Part shown: one piece after another, positions 1 to 9,568 of the stretch | Numbering within the stretch: position 1 is the stretch's first letter | Layout: every line of letters begins with the position of its first letter | NCBI GenBank assembly: GCA_963719135.1 | Contig: CAVRAZ010000008.1 | Span: 1-64,000, forward strand | DNA length: 64,000 bases | Reading direction: 5' to 3' | Origin: CAVRAZ01 sp963719135 | GTDB lineage: Bacteria > Pseudomonadota > Gammaproteobacteria > DSM-19610 | The notes under the pieces: model-generated | Told to the model about the DNA's origin: nothing | The model's database searches: none | Seen by the model: only the letters and a program-made list of their open reading frames with translations | Position numbers and translations under genes: made by a program

Positions 1-56
1 CGTTTCGGAAGTTCAGCGTCTTGGATTGAATGTCTGGAAGTGAGCGTAAACGGGGC

Positions 57-260
57 GTTTGAATCGCCCCCGACTTTACCGGAGGCTCCATTGCTTGGGA
101 GCATGGAGTGATGAACAAGACGACGAGATATGCCCCGGAGATCCGGGAGCGGGCGGTGCAGATGGTTTTCGAACACCAAACGGACTGCGGCTCGCGGTGG
201 GCGGCGCTGAATACGATTGCATCCAGGATTGGCTGTACGGCCGAGACGCTGCGTAAATGA
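57..260 (+). pseudogene. IS3-family transposase OrfA remnant
   Basis: An ATG at 111 opens a 49-residue reading frame beginning MNKTTRYAPEIRERAV and ending CTAETLRK, followed by TGA. This is the N-terminal helix-turn-helix half of an IS3-family OrfA, which normally continues with W-V-R-Q and a leucine zipper. Here the reading frame stops exactly where the Trp codon is expected, and nothing after 260 resembles OrfA or OrfB. The sequence just upstream (about 57-110) looks like the element's own left end and leader. The copy is therefore a truncated, inactive remnant. Confidence 0.75.
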
Positions 261-431
261 GTGGGGAAATGCTGCTCGCACGTCCATAGGCGCGACTCGA
301 GGTATGCGCAAGCATTTACAATGGTCGGACGGTTGGACTATGATTTGCCCGGACGCTATCGCCATCGCCGCGGGTCTTGACGTACCGACGGATTGTTGGC
401 GCAACAAGTCACAACCATTGGATAGAGGACC

Positions 432-767
432 GTGCCGGAAATGCACGTGATGCTGCGAGTGATGACTGGCAGGACCTCAGCACTGCCATCTCGCCGTACC
501 CTGTGCTGCTTGCTTGTCGCCACGCTCTGCATTCAGCTATTCGCGCTTGCCGAACACCACCACGATTTGACACAACACCCCGGTGGCTGCGAGGCGTGCT
601 ATCTCTCGGCGCTGACGTCGGGCGGCGGCGCGCCGCCGATCCATCTCCCGACATTCTCGCTGCCGATCTTCCAGGTATCCTGGACGCAGGCGGCCCCCGC
701 ATGCATCATTCAGGCATCCCAGCGGAATTTTGTCCGCCCCTTACCCCAGGCGCCACCTCAGGCCTAG
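432..767 (+). CDS. Small exported His/Cys-containing protein of a metal ABC operon
   Basis: This protein of about 105-111 residues has an Arg-rich start, a hydrophobic stretch (CCLLVATLCIQLFALA) that reads as a signal peptide or N-terminal anchor, then a potential metal-binding segment with HHH and a Cys pair (EHHHDLTQHPGGCEACYL). It resembles the DUF2946-like small secreted proteins found beside metal-responsive ABC transporters. The arrangement with the next three genes matches Pseudomonas aeruginosa PA4063-PA4066, a zinc-starvation-responsive operon whose first gene encodes a His-rich periplasmic protein. The start is uncertain: GTG 432, ATG 441, ATG 450 and ATG 462 are all in frame. Function is inferred from context; a role in periplasmic metal binding is plausible but not shown. 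Confidence 0.6.
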   Translation: MPEMHVMLRVMTGRTSALPSRRTLCCLLVATLCIQLFALAEHHHDLTQHPGGCEACYLSALTSGGGAPPIHLPTFSLPIFQVSWTQAAPACIIQASQRNFVRPLPQAPPQA

Positions 768-882
768 CTGTCCAGCCCCGTTTCGCTAATGTTGATGCGG
801 CATTCCCGCCTCATCGGCAACGCGCATGGGTTCGTCATTGGCCGTCCGGGATTTAACGAAATTCAGTCTGAGGTGAATGAAG

Positions 883-1539
883 ATGACCTTCATCGAATCA
901 AAAGGCGTTGGTGTCACGCGATATGGCGCACAGCCGCTGCAATTTGCCGACCTGTCTGTCCGCAACAACGATTCCGTACTGCTGCTCGGGCCGTCAGGCT
1001 CGGGCAAGACGACCCTGCTCTCCGTTCTGGCAGGACTGTTGCACCCCAGCGCGGGGCAGGTTCTGGTGGACGGCAAGGATATCTATGCCTTGCCAGCGCG
1101 GAGTCGGGATCATTTGCGCGGACAGCACTTCGGTTTTGTTTTCCAGACCCTGCATCTCCTGCCGTCACTGACATTGACGCAGAACATCGCGTTGGCCGCC
1201 GACATGCTGGACATCAAGGCTGAAGCAGGACGTATCGAGCATCTGCTCGATACGCTGGGCCTTGCGGACAAGGCGCACCGCAAGCCAGCCGCTTTGAGCC
1301 AGGGTGAACAGCAAAGGGCGGCCATCGCCCGCGCCGTACTCAATCGGCCATCCATCATCATAGCGGACGAACCGACCTCGGCGCTGGATGATGCCAATGC
1401 CCAGGCAGTCATGGAGTTGCTGGAACATCAGGCGCAGGACACCGGCGCGGCACTGCTGATCGCCACCCATGACAACCGCATCATCGACCGATTTGACAAT
1501 GTCATTCGGCTGAATAACCAGTGGAAGGAGGCGGCATGA
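883..1539 (+). CDS. ABC transporter ATP-binding protein (LolD/MacB-type)
   Basis: This cytoplasmic ATPase subunit of about 218 residues belongs to the MacB/LolD-type (FtsE-like) group. Walker A is GPSGSGKT near residue 36, the signature motif is LSQGEQQR near 138, and Walker B is IIIADEPTSALDD. A second ATG at 877 exists, but the AGGTG ribosome-binding sequence at 871-875 is properly spaced only for 883. The stop overlaps the start of the following FtsX-type permease (ATGA), so the two are translationally coupled. Together they should form a mechanotransmission-type ABC complex rather than a classical importer. By analogy with PA4064 it may serve metal handling; the substrate is not evident. 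Confidence 0.9.
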   Translation: MTFIESKGVGVTRYGAQPLQFADLSVRNNDSVLLLGPSGSGKTTLLSVLAGLLHPSAGQVLVDGKDIYALPARSRDHLRGQHFGFVFQTLHLLPSLTLTQNIALAADMLDIKAEAGRIEHLLDTLGLADKAHRKPAALSQGEQQRAAIARAVLNRPSIIIADEPTSALDDANAQAVMELLEHQAQDTGAALLIATHDNRIIDRFDNVIRLNNQWKEAA

Positions 1540-2741
1540 ACGCCCTGTCTCTTGCCCTGGCCGCGGTCAGATCACGCCTGCTGCATTCCGTGCTCAGTGT
1601 GACGGCCGCAGCCGCGGGCATCGCCCTGCTGTGCGCCATTTTCCTGCTCTCGCAGGCAATCGATGCGGGCTTGTCGCGCAATGCACATGGCATCGATGTG
1701 GTCGCCGGCGCGAAGGGAAGCCCTATTCAACTGGTACTTTCCGCCATCTACGAGGTCAACGTCCCGAACGGGAACATCGAAATGGAGGACTACCGGCAGC
1801 TCGCACACAATCCGCAGGTGAAACAAGCCATTCCGCTGGCGCTGGGCGATAACTACAAGGGCTGGAGAGTGGTCGGAACGACACCGGATTATCTGTCTCT
1901 TTACCATGCACAGGTTGTGCAAGGCCGCGCGTTCAGCCAGCCGTTCGAAGCAGTGGCCGGCGCCCTGACCGATTTGCCCGTGGGATCGAAATTCGCCGCG
2001 CTGCACGGTTTCGCCGCTGACAGCGATGACGTTCACAACTTCCATCTCTTTACCATCACAGGCGTGCTGAAACCGACGGGGACCGTATTGGACAGACTGA
2101 TCACAACCCCCGTCGAAAGCGTGCAGCAGTTGCACAGCCACCCGGATGCCGACGATCCCGACGCAGCCGAGGAGCTGAAGCTCGGCCATCAGATCACGGC
2201 GGTGTTGATCAAGGTCAGGAGTCCGCTGGCGATCATGAATCTTCCGCGCGAGATCAACCGCTCCACTAACATCCTTGCCGCCAGCCCCGGCTATCAGATG
2301 GCGCGGCTCTCGCAAAGTCTCGGCATCGGACGGGATGTGCTCACCGCGCTGGGTATCGGCATTGTCATCCTGTCCACGCTGATGCTGCTGTCCGCGCTGG
2401 CGTCCAGCCTTACCGCGCGTCGCTACGATCTGGCGGTACTGCGGGTTCTCGGGGCCTCGCCGATCAAACTTTCGTCCACCGTCATCGCCGAAGGTTTGTT
2501 CTTGAGCGGTGTGGGATCAGTACTAGGGCTGGTGGCGGGGCACATCATGGCCTACGTGATGGCCGCAGAGATCGGTAGCCTCAAAGGGGTGGTATTGCCC
2601 GTAACGTTGCTCGCACCGCAGCCATGGGATGCCGGTTTCCTGGCGATCGGCCTGGGCGCCGGCCTGTTGGCAGGCCTGGTTCCGGCACTGTCAGCGGCAC
2701 AGACCGACATCGCGGGGCTGCTGGCCAGGGGGCGCGCATGA
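1536..2741 (+). CDS. FtsX-like ABC transporter permease
   Basis: This inner-membrane protein of about 401 residues has the MacB/FtsX topology. There is one N-terminal membrane segment (about residues 19-40), a large periplasmic domain of roughly 220 residues, then three C-terminal membrane segments (about 270-400) with the FtsX-type ARRYDLAVLRVLGAS motif. The ATG at 1536 is chosen because it overlaps the ATPase stop in an ATGA and has AAGGAGG at 1525-1531. It forms the membrane partner of the upstream ATPase and overlaps the next gene by four bases. The layout matches PA4065 in the zinc-responsive Pseudomonas operon. The transported or extracted substrate is unknown. Confidence 0.88.
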   Translation: MNALSLALAAVRSRLLHSVLSVTAAAAGIALLCAIFLLSQAIDAGLSRNAHGIDVVAGAKGSPIQLVLSAIYEVNVPNGNIEMEDYRQLAHNPQVKQAIPLALGDNYKGWRVVGTTPDYLSLYHAQVVQGRAFSQPFEAVAGALTDLPVGSKFAALHGFAADSDDVHNFHLFTITGVLKPTGTVLDRLITTPVESVQQLHSHPDADDPDAAEELKLGHQITAVLIKVRSPLAIMNLPREINRSTNILAASPGYQMARLSQSLGIGRDVLTALGIGIVILSTLMLLSALASSLTARRYDLAVLRVLGASPIKLSSTVIAEGLFLSGVGSVLGLVAGHIMAYVMAAEIGSLKGVVLPVTLLAPQPWDAGFLAIGLGAGLLAGLVPALSAAQTDIAGLLARGRA

Positions 2742-3265
2742 AATACCCGCTGTTGTGTGCGCTGCTGATGGTTGCCCTGCCCGCGATGGCGATGGCGTTG
2801 ACGCTGGAGAAGGGCGCCGATGCGCCGACCCGCACGATCGAGGACTACATCAAGGACTATGTGGATGTCCCCCCGGGGGCAACCGACTGGAAAGTCTTCG
2901 GCAAGACCCAACAGATCGACGTCAGGGGCAAAGACTCTGACGGGTACGATTTTCAGTACTATAAACCAAAATTTACGCCCCAAGTCACAGCCCTAAACGG
3001 CAAGCAGGTAACCGTAAAGGGATTCATGTTTCCGCTGAATGAAACGGAACGGCAGAAGTTGTTCCTGATCGGCCCGTTCCCGGTCAACTGTCCGTTCCAG
3101 TATCATGTCGGGCCTTCGCTGGTAATCGAGGTACACGCCGACAAGCATCCGCCCAAGTTTTCTTACGATCCCATCCTGGTTACAGGCAGATTGCAGTTGG
3201 TCGACAAGGACCCTGACAAAAACATATTCTATCGATTGCTGGACGCAAAAGAGCTGAAGCACTGA
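2738..3265 (+). CDS. DUF3299 exported protein
   Basis: This protein of about 175 residues has a clear signal peptide (MKYPLLCALLMVALPAMAMA) and the DUF3299 core, including VTVKGFMFPLNETE and a conserved CPFQYHVGPSLVIEV segment. The start ATG overlaps the permease stop (ATGA at 2738-2741). DUF3299 proteins are exported and repeatedly found with ABC transporters of this type (PA4066 in Pseudomonas), so it probably works as the periplasmic partner of the complex. The single Cys in the CPF motif and nearby His may matter for metal binding, but that is inference. It ends the tightly overlapping operon. Confidence 0.85.
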   Translation: MKYPLLCALLMVALPAMAMALTLEKGADAPTRTIEDYIKDYVDVPPGATDWKVFGKTQQIDVRGKDSDGYDFQYYKPKFTPQVTALNGKQVTVKGFMFPLNETERQKLFLIGPFPVNCPFQYHVGPSLVIEVHADKHPPKFSYDPILVTGRLQLVDKDPDKNIFYRLLDAKELKH

Positions 3266-3416
3266 CGGCCTTTATGAGTCGTGTCTCGCCAACCGCGAGT
3301 CGATCCGTCTATGCGCACACCGACCGGGCACGCCGGGTACAGATGATGTGGCATGGGCGGGCGAATCGGGCCAAGGCGGTCATCACTGGTGGCAAATCAG
3401 AGCGGGACCAGGGTCC

Positions 3417-4153
3417 ATGAACGCTGTGTTGCTGTCGCTCGCGACCTTCGTTTCGACCTTTGCCGGCGGATTATTTGCACTCCGCTTCCGCGACCGGCTG
3501 CACCTTATTCTAAGCTTTACAGCCGGCGTGCTCCTGGGTGTCGTGAGTTTCGACATCCTGCCGGAGATCTTTCGACTGGCCCAGGCGCAGGGCATCGATG
3601 CCACCCGGGCAATGGTTGCACTCGTTGTCGGCTTCCTCACGTTTCACAGCCTCGAGCGGTTCGTATTGGTGCACCATGTCCACGAGGCCGATTACGCCGC
3701 ACATCATCATCCCAGGGTCGGCGTGCTCTCAGCGATGGCCCTGATTGGGCACAGCGTCATGGACGGCGTCGGCATTGGTCTTGCGTTCCAGGTCTCGGCG
3801 GCCGTTGGCGTCGTCGTCGCCATTGCCGTGATTGCGCACGACTTTTGCGATGGCCTCAACACCATCAGCCTGATGCTCGTGCATCGCAACTCGATACTTC
3901 GTGCGTTCGGGATGCTCGCGTTGGACGCGGTTGCGCCCGTGTTGGGCGCAGTCTCCACGCTGGTCTTTCGGGTCCCCCTGACCTGTTGATGCTCTATCTA
4001 GGGTTCTTCGCGGGGTTCCTCTTGTACATCGGGGCATCGGACATTCTGCCCGAGGCGCATTCGGAGAACCGTTCCGCCATCACCGGCGCTCTTATCGGAT
4101 TGACCTGTCTGGGAGCAGCTTTCATCTTCCTGGTGATTCGTGCGGCTCGATAG
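3417..4153 (+). CDS. ZIP-family metal transporter, frameshifted
   Basis: The frame from ATG 3417 encodes seven or so membrane segments of a ZIP (Zrt/Irt-like) zinc/iron permease. It carries the two signature helices HSVMDGVGIGLAF and AHDFCDGLNTISL, which hold the binuclear metal-site His/Asp/Glu positions, and a His-rich loop (HHHP) before them. This frame stops at 3989. The last two membrane segments (LLMLYLGFFAGFLLYIGASD onward) continue in the next frame to 4153. The break lies at a C5 run (3974-3978), and adding one C restores one frame. The protein would import zinc or another divalent metal across the inner membrane. It lies 150 bp after the metal-type ABC operon, supporting a shared metal theme. 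Confidence 0.82.
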
Positions 4154-4287
4154 TGCCCGAGTCTCGCTGTCGCCAGGGAATGGAGTGTGTGGGTGGTTGC
4201 GCGCGGTCTGTGTCACCCGCGTCGAACCCTGGCGGTCATTTCACTGTCTGTGCAGGATCGGGTCATCAACATTGAAGGAGAGCACGA

Positions 4288-5544
4288 GTGTTCCATTCGT
4301 TTTTTCCCCGCCCCCGATGGTTCTTTCTGTCCGTGCTGGTCTGGACCGCAATCACGTCGACGATCTGGTACACACTGGGCGACGCCTTCGGCGCCATGTT
4401 CGGATTCACCCCCGCAGGGGCCGACGCCGAACCGGTGATCGGCCCGGCCTTTTTTGTCACGCCGCAGTTCGAGTGGTTCTATCTGTACTACGCCGCAGCC
4501 ACCGGCCTGTTCAGCGCGTTCTGGTTCCGCGTCGCCGCGCACCCATGGCAGCGCTGGTCGGTGCTCGGCTCATCAGTGATCCTGTTCTCAACCTATTTTT
4601 CGGTCCAGGTATCGGTGGCCATCAACGAATGGCGCCGGCCGTTCTTCGACGCGGTGCAGGACGCGCTATCGGGCAAATCGGATATCACCGTCACCCAGTT
4701 GAACGGTCTGCTGATGGATTTTGCCGGCATCGCATTCATCGCCATCCTGGTGATGGTCGTGACCAGCTTCTTCGTCAGCCACTACGTATTCCGCTGGCGC
4801 ACGGCGATGAACGACTACTATGTCTCGAGCTGGGACGAGGTGCGGCTGATCGAAGGAGCGTCGCAGCGTATCCAGGAGGACGCCATGCGCTTCGCCGACA
4901 TCGTCGAGACGCTCGGGGTCAAGATCGTCGATGCAGTGATGACCCTGTTCGCGTTCCTGCCGGTGCTGTTTTCGCTGTCGTCCCACGTGTCGGAGATGCC
5001 CCTGGTCGGAGCGATCGCGGCACCGCTGTTCACGGCCGCGCTGGTGTGGTCGGTATTTGGCACCCTGCTGCTCGCCGTTGCGGGGGTCAAGCTGCCCGGC
5101 CTGTACTTCCGCAACCAGCGGGTCGAGGCCGCGTACCGCAAGGAACTCGTGTACGGCGAAGACAACCGCGGCCGTGCACAACCACCGACGCTGCGCGAAC
5201 TGTTCGGCAATGTGCGGCGGAACTACTTCCGGCTCTACTTCCATTATTTCTATTTCAATATCGTGCGCTACAGCTACCTACAGGCCGACAACATCTTCGT
5301 TTACCTGATCCTGGTGCCGACCATCGCCGCCGGGAAGATCACCTTCGGTATACTGCAGCAGATACTGACGGCCTTCGGGCAGGTGTCGTCGTCGTTCCAG
5401 TACCTGGTCAACTCGTGGACGACGATCGTCGAACTGCAGTCCATCTACAAGCGCTTGGCGGCCTTCGAGGCGGCGTTCGAACACAGGCCGCTGTCGAAAC
5501 TGGACCGGATAGACCTGGCCGCCGAAACCGGTGCCGCCGAGTAG
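4288..5544 (+). CDS. sbmA: SbmA/BacA-like peptide transporter
   Basis: This 418-residue inner-membrane protein of the SbmA/BacA family is a proton-driven importer of antimicrobial and other peptides and of some modified antibiotics. Features seen include several hydrophobic helices, an ABC-membrane-domain-like fold without any ATPase motifs, and family segments such as YHYFYFNIVRYSYLQADNIF (shortened here) and SSFQYLVNSWTTIVELQS. The length matches E. coli SbmA (about 406). The start is GTG at 4288 with GAAGGAGAG at 4273-4281. A longer overlapping frame (from 4140) is a shadow. The gene appears monocistronic, with no evident partner. Confidence 0.92.
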   Translation: MFHSFFPRPRWFFLSVLVWTAITSTIWYTLGDAFGAMFGFTPAGADAEPVIGPAFFVTPQFEWFYLYYAAATGLFSAFWFRVAAHPWQRWSVLGSSVILFSTYFSVQVSVAINEWRRPFFDAVQDALSGKSDITVTQLNGLLMDFAGIAFIAILVMVVTSFFVSHYVFRWRTAMNDYYVSSWDEVRLIEGASQRIQEDAMRFADIVETLGVKIVDAVMTLFAFLPVLFSLSSHVSEMPLVGAIAAPLFTAALVWSVFGTLLLAVAGVKLPGLYFRNQRVEAAYRKELVYGEDNRGRAQPPTLRELFGNVRRNYFRLYFHYFYFNIVRYSYLQADNIFVYLILVPTIAAGKITFGILQQILTAFGQVSSSFQYLVNSWTTIVELQSIYKRLAAFEAAFEHRPLSKLDRIDLAAETGAAE

Positions 5545-6344
5545 GCGAAAGCCTCGAAGCGGCGGGCACAGGGTTCAACGTCACTGACCGCCTGGTTGAC
5601 CAGAACCGGCTGGCGGTTGCGACGCTCTCAGTGATTCGGGCCGCCGCGGTGCGGCGCACGGAGGCATGCGGCTTGAAGCGGTGACGCTGCGGAGATCATG
5701 CCGCGAGCGGATACCGCCGGCCACGAACTTCCCGAGCACCCTCGGAAATGCGCCCGTCGCTCACCCCAGGCTGGCGGCCCTTATACCTATCCCGGGTGTG
5801 ATTCTGACCAGGCATATCGGCCCGATTCGCTCGACGTGTACTTCCTGTGCTGGTACCGGTTGCTGGCTGGAATTGAGTGACCGCTTGCAGGACCATGAGA
5901 CGTTGAGACGCGAAGTCTTCAAAGGCTGACAATGGCCGGTTGTCGCCAATTGACCAGTTTCGGAACCGCAGGATAAAGCGAACGAGCAGAAGCCGACCCA
6001 AGGACGAAAGGCGACCATGGCTTGCGTAGGTTGGGCTGAACGAAGGTGGTGCCCGACGCATGGGCGGCGTTGGGCTTCGTTCCTCAGCCCAATCTACGGT
6101 TGCGGATAGCGACACCCGGTCGGGAACAGGCGTTGAGTTCTCGATGCACTTCCCTCCGTAGGCACCACCCGATTTCATGGCTTGCGCCATCGACTCGCTG
6201 TATCAGGTCGTGTCGTCCTGCAAGGCGCAGAGCTTCGTCAGGGGCAGACTTGCCCGCGGAGGGCTCGAACCCCGCAAGCGGTTCGCGGCGGGAGACCGCC
6301 GCGACGGTTGTCACCCAATCAGACAGGCTCAACAGCCGCTCCGC
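5545..6344. other. Long intergenic spacer with one palindromic repeat
   Basis: I see no convincing gene in these 800 bases. An imperfect inverted repeat lies at 6025-6045 and 6075-6098: the left arm reads CGTAGGTTGGGCTGAACGAA and the right arm is its near complement. It looks like a dispersed extragenic palindrome; a relative of it occurs near 20880-20915. The remainder may be decayed sequence. Confidence 0.5.
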
Positions 6345-7551
6345 CTATTCGTGCCGCAGCGCCTCGATCGGATCGAGCTGTGCGGCCTTGCGCGCCGGGA
6401 AGAAACCGAAGATCACGCCGACCGCCGCCGAGAACAGAAAGGCGATGACGACGATGTCCGGCCGCAGCACGAAGGGCACCAGCATGATCCTGGCCAGCAC
6501 CACGGATGAGGCCAGCGCCAGCAGGATGCCGATCAACGCCGCCCAGCGACGCGAGCACCACCGCCTCGACCAGGAACTGCAGCAGCACTTCCCACTCCAG
6601 CGCGCCGATGGCCAGGCGCACGCCGATCTCGCGCGTGCGCTCGGTCACCGACACCAGCATGATGTTCATGATGCCGATGCCGCCGACCAGCAGACTCACC
6701 GCGGCGACAGCACCGAGCAGCGCCGTCAGCACCTGGGTGGTACCGGTCAGCATGCGGGTGAGCTCCTTGGCGTCGCGCACGCTGAAGTCGTCCTCTTCCG
6801 ACGACGCGATGTGCCGGCGCTCGCGCATCAGGCGTTCGATTGCGTGCTGCGCCTTTTCCGTGGAGTCGCCTTCGCGCACCGACACCTGGATGATGTTGAT
6901 GTCCTGATTGCCGGCGATGCGGCGCTGAAACGTCCGCAGCGGGATCAGCACCAGATCGTCCTGGTCGGTCCCGAACGCCGACTGGCCCTTGGCCTGCAAT
7001 ACACCGATGACCTGACAGGAGAATTTCTTCAGCCGTATGTCGACGCCGACCGGGTCCGCGCCGCCGAACAATTCCTTGCGCACCGTCGCGCCAAGAATGC
7101 AGACCGCCTTGCCGGCGCGCAGCTCGCTGGCGGTGAACTCCCTGCCGCCTTCGATCACCCAGTCGCGCACCGCGAAATAGCTGTTGTCGATGCCGTTGAC
7201 GCTGGTGGACCAGTTGCGGTTGCCGGACACGACCGTGCCTGACGACACCGACGACGGCGCCACCGCCTCGATCGAACCGATCTCGCGCGCGATCGCCGCG
7301 GCGTCGTCGGCGGTGAACTTCGGCGCCAGGGCGCTCGACCCGGGACCGAACGACTGTCCGGGGCGCAGCGTCAGCATGTTGGTGCCCAGGCTGGCGATCT
7401 GCCGGGTGACTTCCGCCGTGGCGCCCTCGCCGAGCGTGACCATGGTGATGACCGCGCCCACGCCGATGACGATGCCGAGAATCGTGAGAAAGGAGCGCAG
7501 GACGTTGCGCCGAATCTCGCGCAGCGCCAGCAGAAACGCATTCCAGAACAT
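6345..7551 (-). CDS. macB: MacB-type efflux permease, frameshifted
   Basis: This is an inner-membrane permease of a MacAB-type tripartite efflux or secretion system, here encoded apart from its ATPase. It has an N-terminal membrane helix (FLTILGIVIGVGAVITMVTL), a large periplasmic domain (MacB_PCD) and a C-terminal FtsX domain with SVTERTREIGVRLAIGA. The frame read from 7551 leaves the family sequence near 6540, and the last two helices (LIGILLALASSVVLARIML, then FGFFPARKAAQLDPIEALRHE; shortened) continue in another frame to 6345, so one base is gained or lost around 6535-6545. Its ATG overlaps the ATPase stop (TGATG), showing a coupled operon of adaptor, ATPase and permease. Confidence 0.85.
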
Positions 7552-8276
7552 CAGGCCGCCTCGCCGACCGGCCGGTCGGATTCGATGCGGCCGTCGACGA
7601 AATGCACCAGCCGGTGCGCGTAGGCGGCCATCTCCGCTTCGTGCGTCACCATGACGATGGTGATGCCCTGGTCGCGGTTGAACCGGCCGAGCAGTTCCAT
7701 GATCTCGCGGCTGCGCGCGGTATCGAGGTTGCCCGTCGGTTCATCGGCGAACAGCACGCGCGGCGCGGTGACGATGGCGCGGGCGATGGCCACCCGCTGC
7801 TGCTGGCCGCCGGACAGCTCGCCGGGCGTGTGCCGCTCCCAGCCGTGCAGACCGACGGCCTCCAGCGCGCCGTGCGCAAGCCGGTGCCTTTCGCGCGCGG
7901 CGACGCCGCGGTACAGCAGCGGCAACTCCACGTTTTCCAGCGCCGATGTCCGGTTGAGCAGATTGAAGCCCTGAAACACGAAACCCAGGTAATGACGCCG
8001 CAACTGCGCACGCTGGTTGCGCGACAGCGTCCCGACCTCGCGCCCCTGAAACCGGTAGGAACCGGCCGTCGGCGTATCGAGGCAGCCGAGAATGTTCAGG
8101 CAGGTCGATTTGCCGGACCCGCTGGGACCCATCACGCCGACGAATTCGCCGGTCCCGACGGCCATGTCGACGCCGCGCAGCGCATGCATCGCCGCCTGCC
8201 CCCGGCCGTACACCTTGGTCACACCCTGCAGTTCGATCAGCGGCGGCGCCTGCAACGATCCGGTCATGCGGCTCAA
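7551..8276 (-). CDS. MacB-type ABC ATPase
   Basis: This 241-residue cytoplasmic ATPase of the MacB/LolD class has Walker A GPSGSGKST near residue 50, the Q-loop FVFQGFNLL, the signature LSGGQQQRVAIARA, Walker B VLFADEPTGNLD and the switch His in MVTHE. It sits between the periplasmic adaptor gene (overlapping by four bases at 8273-8276) and the permease gene (overlapping by one base at 7551), so all three should be co-translated. It powers the MacA-MacB-like exporter, which works together with an outer-membrane TolC-type channel. No channel gene is in the window. Confidence 0.92.
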   Translation of the reverse strand: MSRMTGSLQAPPLIELQGVTKVYGRGQAAMHALRGVDMAVGTGEFVGVMGPSGSGKSTCLNILGCLDTPTAGSYRFQGREVGTLSRNQRAQLRRHYLGFVFQGFNLLNRTSALENVELPLLYRGVAARERHRLAHGALEAVGLHGWERHTPGELSGGQQQRVAIARAIVTAPRVLFADEPTGNLDTARSREIMELLGRFNRDQGITIVMVTHEAEMAAYAHRLVHFVDGRIESDRPVGEAA

Positions 8277-9568
8277 CCCGTCCCGCCGCGCGTGTCGACC
8301 AGTACGCCCATGCCGGGTTCCAGGTCGCCGGACAACACCTGGGTCCTGACACCGTCGCTCGCGCCCGCCGTCACCGCCACGGCGGTCGGCACACCATTGT
8401 GCAGCACCCAGACCCGTTGCTTCGCCTTGTCGGCGCTGTCCTCGGCGTGCGGCTGGCTACCGGAGCGGTGAAAGCGCGGCAGCAGAGCGCCGACCAGGCC
8501 TGCGCTTTCGCCGCCGCGCTCCGCGTCCGTGACCGGCGGTGTGAAACGCAGCGCCACGTTGGGCACCAGCAGCGCGTCCTTGATTTCCTGCACCAGGATA
8601 TCCGCCGTGGCGGTCATGCCGGGCCGCAGCAGCAAACCCGAATTGTCGACGTTCAACAGCGCTTCGTAGCTGATGACGCCGTCAACCTCTTTGGAGGCGT
8701 AGCGCACCTGGCGAATTCGCGCGGTGAAGGTCCTGTCGGGGTAGGCATCGACGGTGAACGTCGCCGACTGCCCTTCCCTGACCTGACCGACATCCGCCTC
8801 GTCGACGTTGACCAGCAGGTCCATCTGCGCAAGATTCTCGGCCAGCGTGAACAGCACCGGCGTCTGCAGCGACGCCGCGACCGTCTGTCCCGGTTCGATG
8901 TCGCGCTTGAGCACCACGCCGTTGATCGGCGAGCGAATCACCGCCTTGTCCAGCGAGGTGCGGTCGGCGTCGAGCTGCGCCTGCGCCTGGGTGACCTGTG
9001 CGCGACTCCGGTCCAGCGCCGCCTCTGCACGCGTGTAGGCCGCCTGCGCGCCTTCGCAATCCTCCGCCGAACAGAGCCCCTTCTGCTTCAGCGCCTGGAA
9101 GCGGGTCGAGTGATTGCGCGCCTCGACCAGCGTCGCCTCGGCCTCCTTGACTGCGGCCCTGGCCAGCGCCAGCGACGCTTCGGCCTGTCTGACACGGGCG
9201 GCAAGCTGGTCGGTGTCGAGCCGCGCCAGCACCTGGCCGGCGGTCACCTGGTCGTTGTAGTCGACGGCCACCGACTCGATGGTGCCGGATACCTCCACAC
9301 CGACGTTGACCAGGTTGGTGGGCTCCAGGTTGCCGGTGGCGGTGACCTTGACCAGAAGGTCGCCGCGGCTGACGGGCTGGGTGACGAACTGGACGCCGTC
9401 TCCGTCACGCCGCCCGTTCCACACCAGCAGAGCGAGCACCGCCGCGCCGAGCAGCAGCAGAGCGGCCAGTGCGCGGTAAATGCGCCGCCGCCCGGCGTGC
9501 CCGTCGCTCAGCACCAGGTCGATATCGGGCGACTGGATCGATTGTAGGTCGTTGTTCTGCTTGTTCAT
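8273..9568 (-). CDS. macA: MacA-like periplasmic adaptor (membrane fusion protein)
   Basis: This 431-residue HlyD/MacA-family adaptor links the ABC permease to a TolC-type channel. One N-terminal membrane helix (AALLLLGAAVLALLVW, about residues 36-51) anchors it. The biotinyl-lipoyl half-motifs (VKVTATGNLEPTNLVNVGVE and IRSPINGVVLKRDIEPGQTV) flank an alpha-helical hairpin of about 80 residues rich in Ala, Glu and Arg. A beta-barrel and membrane-proximal domain follow. Cys in GLCSAEDCEGAQ lies in the hairpin tip, as in several MacA-like proteins. It is the first gene of the operon, with a GGGAG ribosome-binding sequence just before the ATG. The C-terminal insert rich in charged residues (about 365-385) is unusual but in frame. 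Confidence 0.9.
   Translation of the reverse strand: MNKQNNDLQSIQSPDIDLVLSDGHAGRRRIYRALAALLLLGAAVLALLVWNGRRDGDGVQFVTQPVSRGDLLVKVTATGNLEPTNLVNVGVEVSGTIESVAVDYNDQVTAGQVLARLDTDQLAARVRQAEASLALARAAVKEAEATLVEARNHSTRFQALKQKGLCSAEDCEGAQAAYTRAEAALDRSRAQVTQAQAQLDADRTSLDKAVIRSPINGVVLKRDIEPGQTVAASLQTPVLFTLAENLAQMDLLVNVDEADVGQVREGQSATFTVDAYPDRTFTARIRQVRYASKEVDGVISYEALLNVDNSGLLLRPGMTATADILVQEIKDALLVPNVALRFTPPVTDAERGGESAGLVGALLPRFHRSGSQPHAEDSADKAKQRVWVLHNGVPTAVAVTAGASDGVRTQVLSGDLEPGMGVLVDTRGGTG

Noticed and set aside
4140..5684. Long plus-strand frame of 514 codons overlapping sbmA
   Set aside because: Its translation is Arg/Pro/Gly-rich without family features, while the frame at 4288-5544 is a full SbmA protein; the longer frame is a high-GC shadow.
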